64,000 nt of DNA from Cheiracanthium punctorium (Eukaryota > Arthropoda > Arachnida > Araneae > Cheiracanthiidae): assembly GCA_038373885.1 (NCBI GenBank), contig JAWZYV010001829.1:496001-560000 (forward strand), written 5' to 3'. The position numbers and the translations under genes are program-made. Positions 63,785 to 64,000 of the stretch are shown in pieces. The notes beneath the pieces were generated by a model, which was given only the letters and a program-made list of their open reading frames with translations, was not told the origin of the DNA and searched no databases. How positions within the stretch are numbered: position 1 is the first letter of the stretch; every line of letters begins with the position of its first letter.

Positions 63785-64000
63785 CCCTTTGAGGCGCAAC
63801 CTTTTCCCAATGCTGAAAAAAGGGCAGCCGTTCCGTTGCCATCGCTCGACTTAATTACCAGCAAGATGGCGGACGATCGAAACGTTCATCGCGTGCATAT
63901 CTAGATCTAGACAGATCTAGATATGCACGCGGTGCAACAGATCTAGAGACCTTTTTTTGACGACAGCTGGCTGTGCTCGCGCACAGCCAGCTGCGTCAAA
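63785..64000. mobile_element. piggyBac-like MITE, copy 2, cut by window end
   Basis: It starts CCCTTTGAGGCGCA after TTAA (63781-63784) and shares TCCCAATGCTGAAAAAAGGG, GCAAGATGGCGGACGATCG and the CAGCTGGCTGTGC hairpin (63964-63993) with 9550-9733. It also has an extra perfect palindrome at 63891-63930 (18-bp arms starting GCGTGCATATCTAGATCT) that the other copy lacks. The right end lies outside the window. Confidence 0.8.

Noticed and set aside
1..64000. CRISPR array, prokaryotic operon, or rRNA
   Set aside because: No spaced direct repeats of that form, no ribosome binding sites with gene clusters, and no rRNA-like long conserved tract; the short CCAATTGATCCTGCCGG word near 51244 resembles the start of 18S rRNA in reverse, but it stands alone.

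Overview
This is a repeat-dense, AT-rich animal nuclear window, most likely from an arthropod. Spider or another arachnid is my best guess, from the style of the repeats and transposases, but nothing here proves it. The evidence for a eukaryote is a Pol III tRNA gene with an intron, Tc1/mariner, pogo, hAT and piggyBac-type elements, a Ty3/Gypsy LTR retrotransposon, a LINE ORF1, poly-A/T and dinucleotide runs, and no operons. I see no convincing host protein-coding gene. The window reads as a stratified transposon graveyard with one nearly fresh element (Tc1-like) and one real RNA gene (tRNA-Met).

Region by region. 1.8-3.5 kb: decayed maT/mariner-like transposase (minus strand) beside a 380-bp foldback. 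5.9-11.7 kb: three copies of an uncharacterised repeat, one split by a doubly nested 577-bp palindrome; a 689-bp hAT deletion derivative with perfect 8-bp target duplication; a foldback MITE; a piggyBac-like MITE end; a long non-autonomous element partly tandemly duplicated. 13.3-14.8 kb: SINE-like and partly tandem repeats. 17.37-18.95 kb: a Tc1-like transposon with an uninterrupted 342-codon DD34E transposase. 21.4-22.3 kb: LINE ORF1 with zinc knuckles, broken only at poly-C runs, followed by a tRNA-like segment. 25.3-30.4 kb: a three-level nest, in which a mariner fragment is entered by a 4.7-kb pogo/Tigger element whose transposase is entered by a 1.46-kb hAT element.

32-45.5 kb: MITEs with clean target duplications, repeated endonuclease-like fragments, two piggyBac-type MITEs, and two 1.8-kb paralogous repeats, one split by a 2.18-kb inverted-repeat element that carries four hammerhead-ribozyme-like motifs. 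45.5-53.0 kb: a Ty3/Gypsy element (minus strand) in which integrase lies before reverse transcriptase (Gmr1-type order) with a SCAN-like gag. Its LTRs are almost identical, its coding region has several lesions, its leader holds a 47-bp minisatellite, and it shares its 5' LTR with a truncated tandem neighbour. 53.1-56.8 kb: a large hAT-like element with a nested MITE, then a second element holding a ~700-bp near-perfect palindrome with hammerhead-like motifs. 58.3 kb: intact tRNA-Met(CAU) with an 18-nt intron. 60-64 kb: MITEs, hAT transposase C-terminal fragments, and the start of a second piggyBac-like MITE at the window end.

The genes do not form a pathway. The relations that can be read are insertion order (who sits in whom) and the sharing of terminal repeats between non-autonomous elements and possible transposase donors. 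All calls rest on reading the sequence; no database search was possible.
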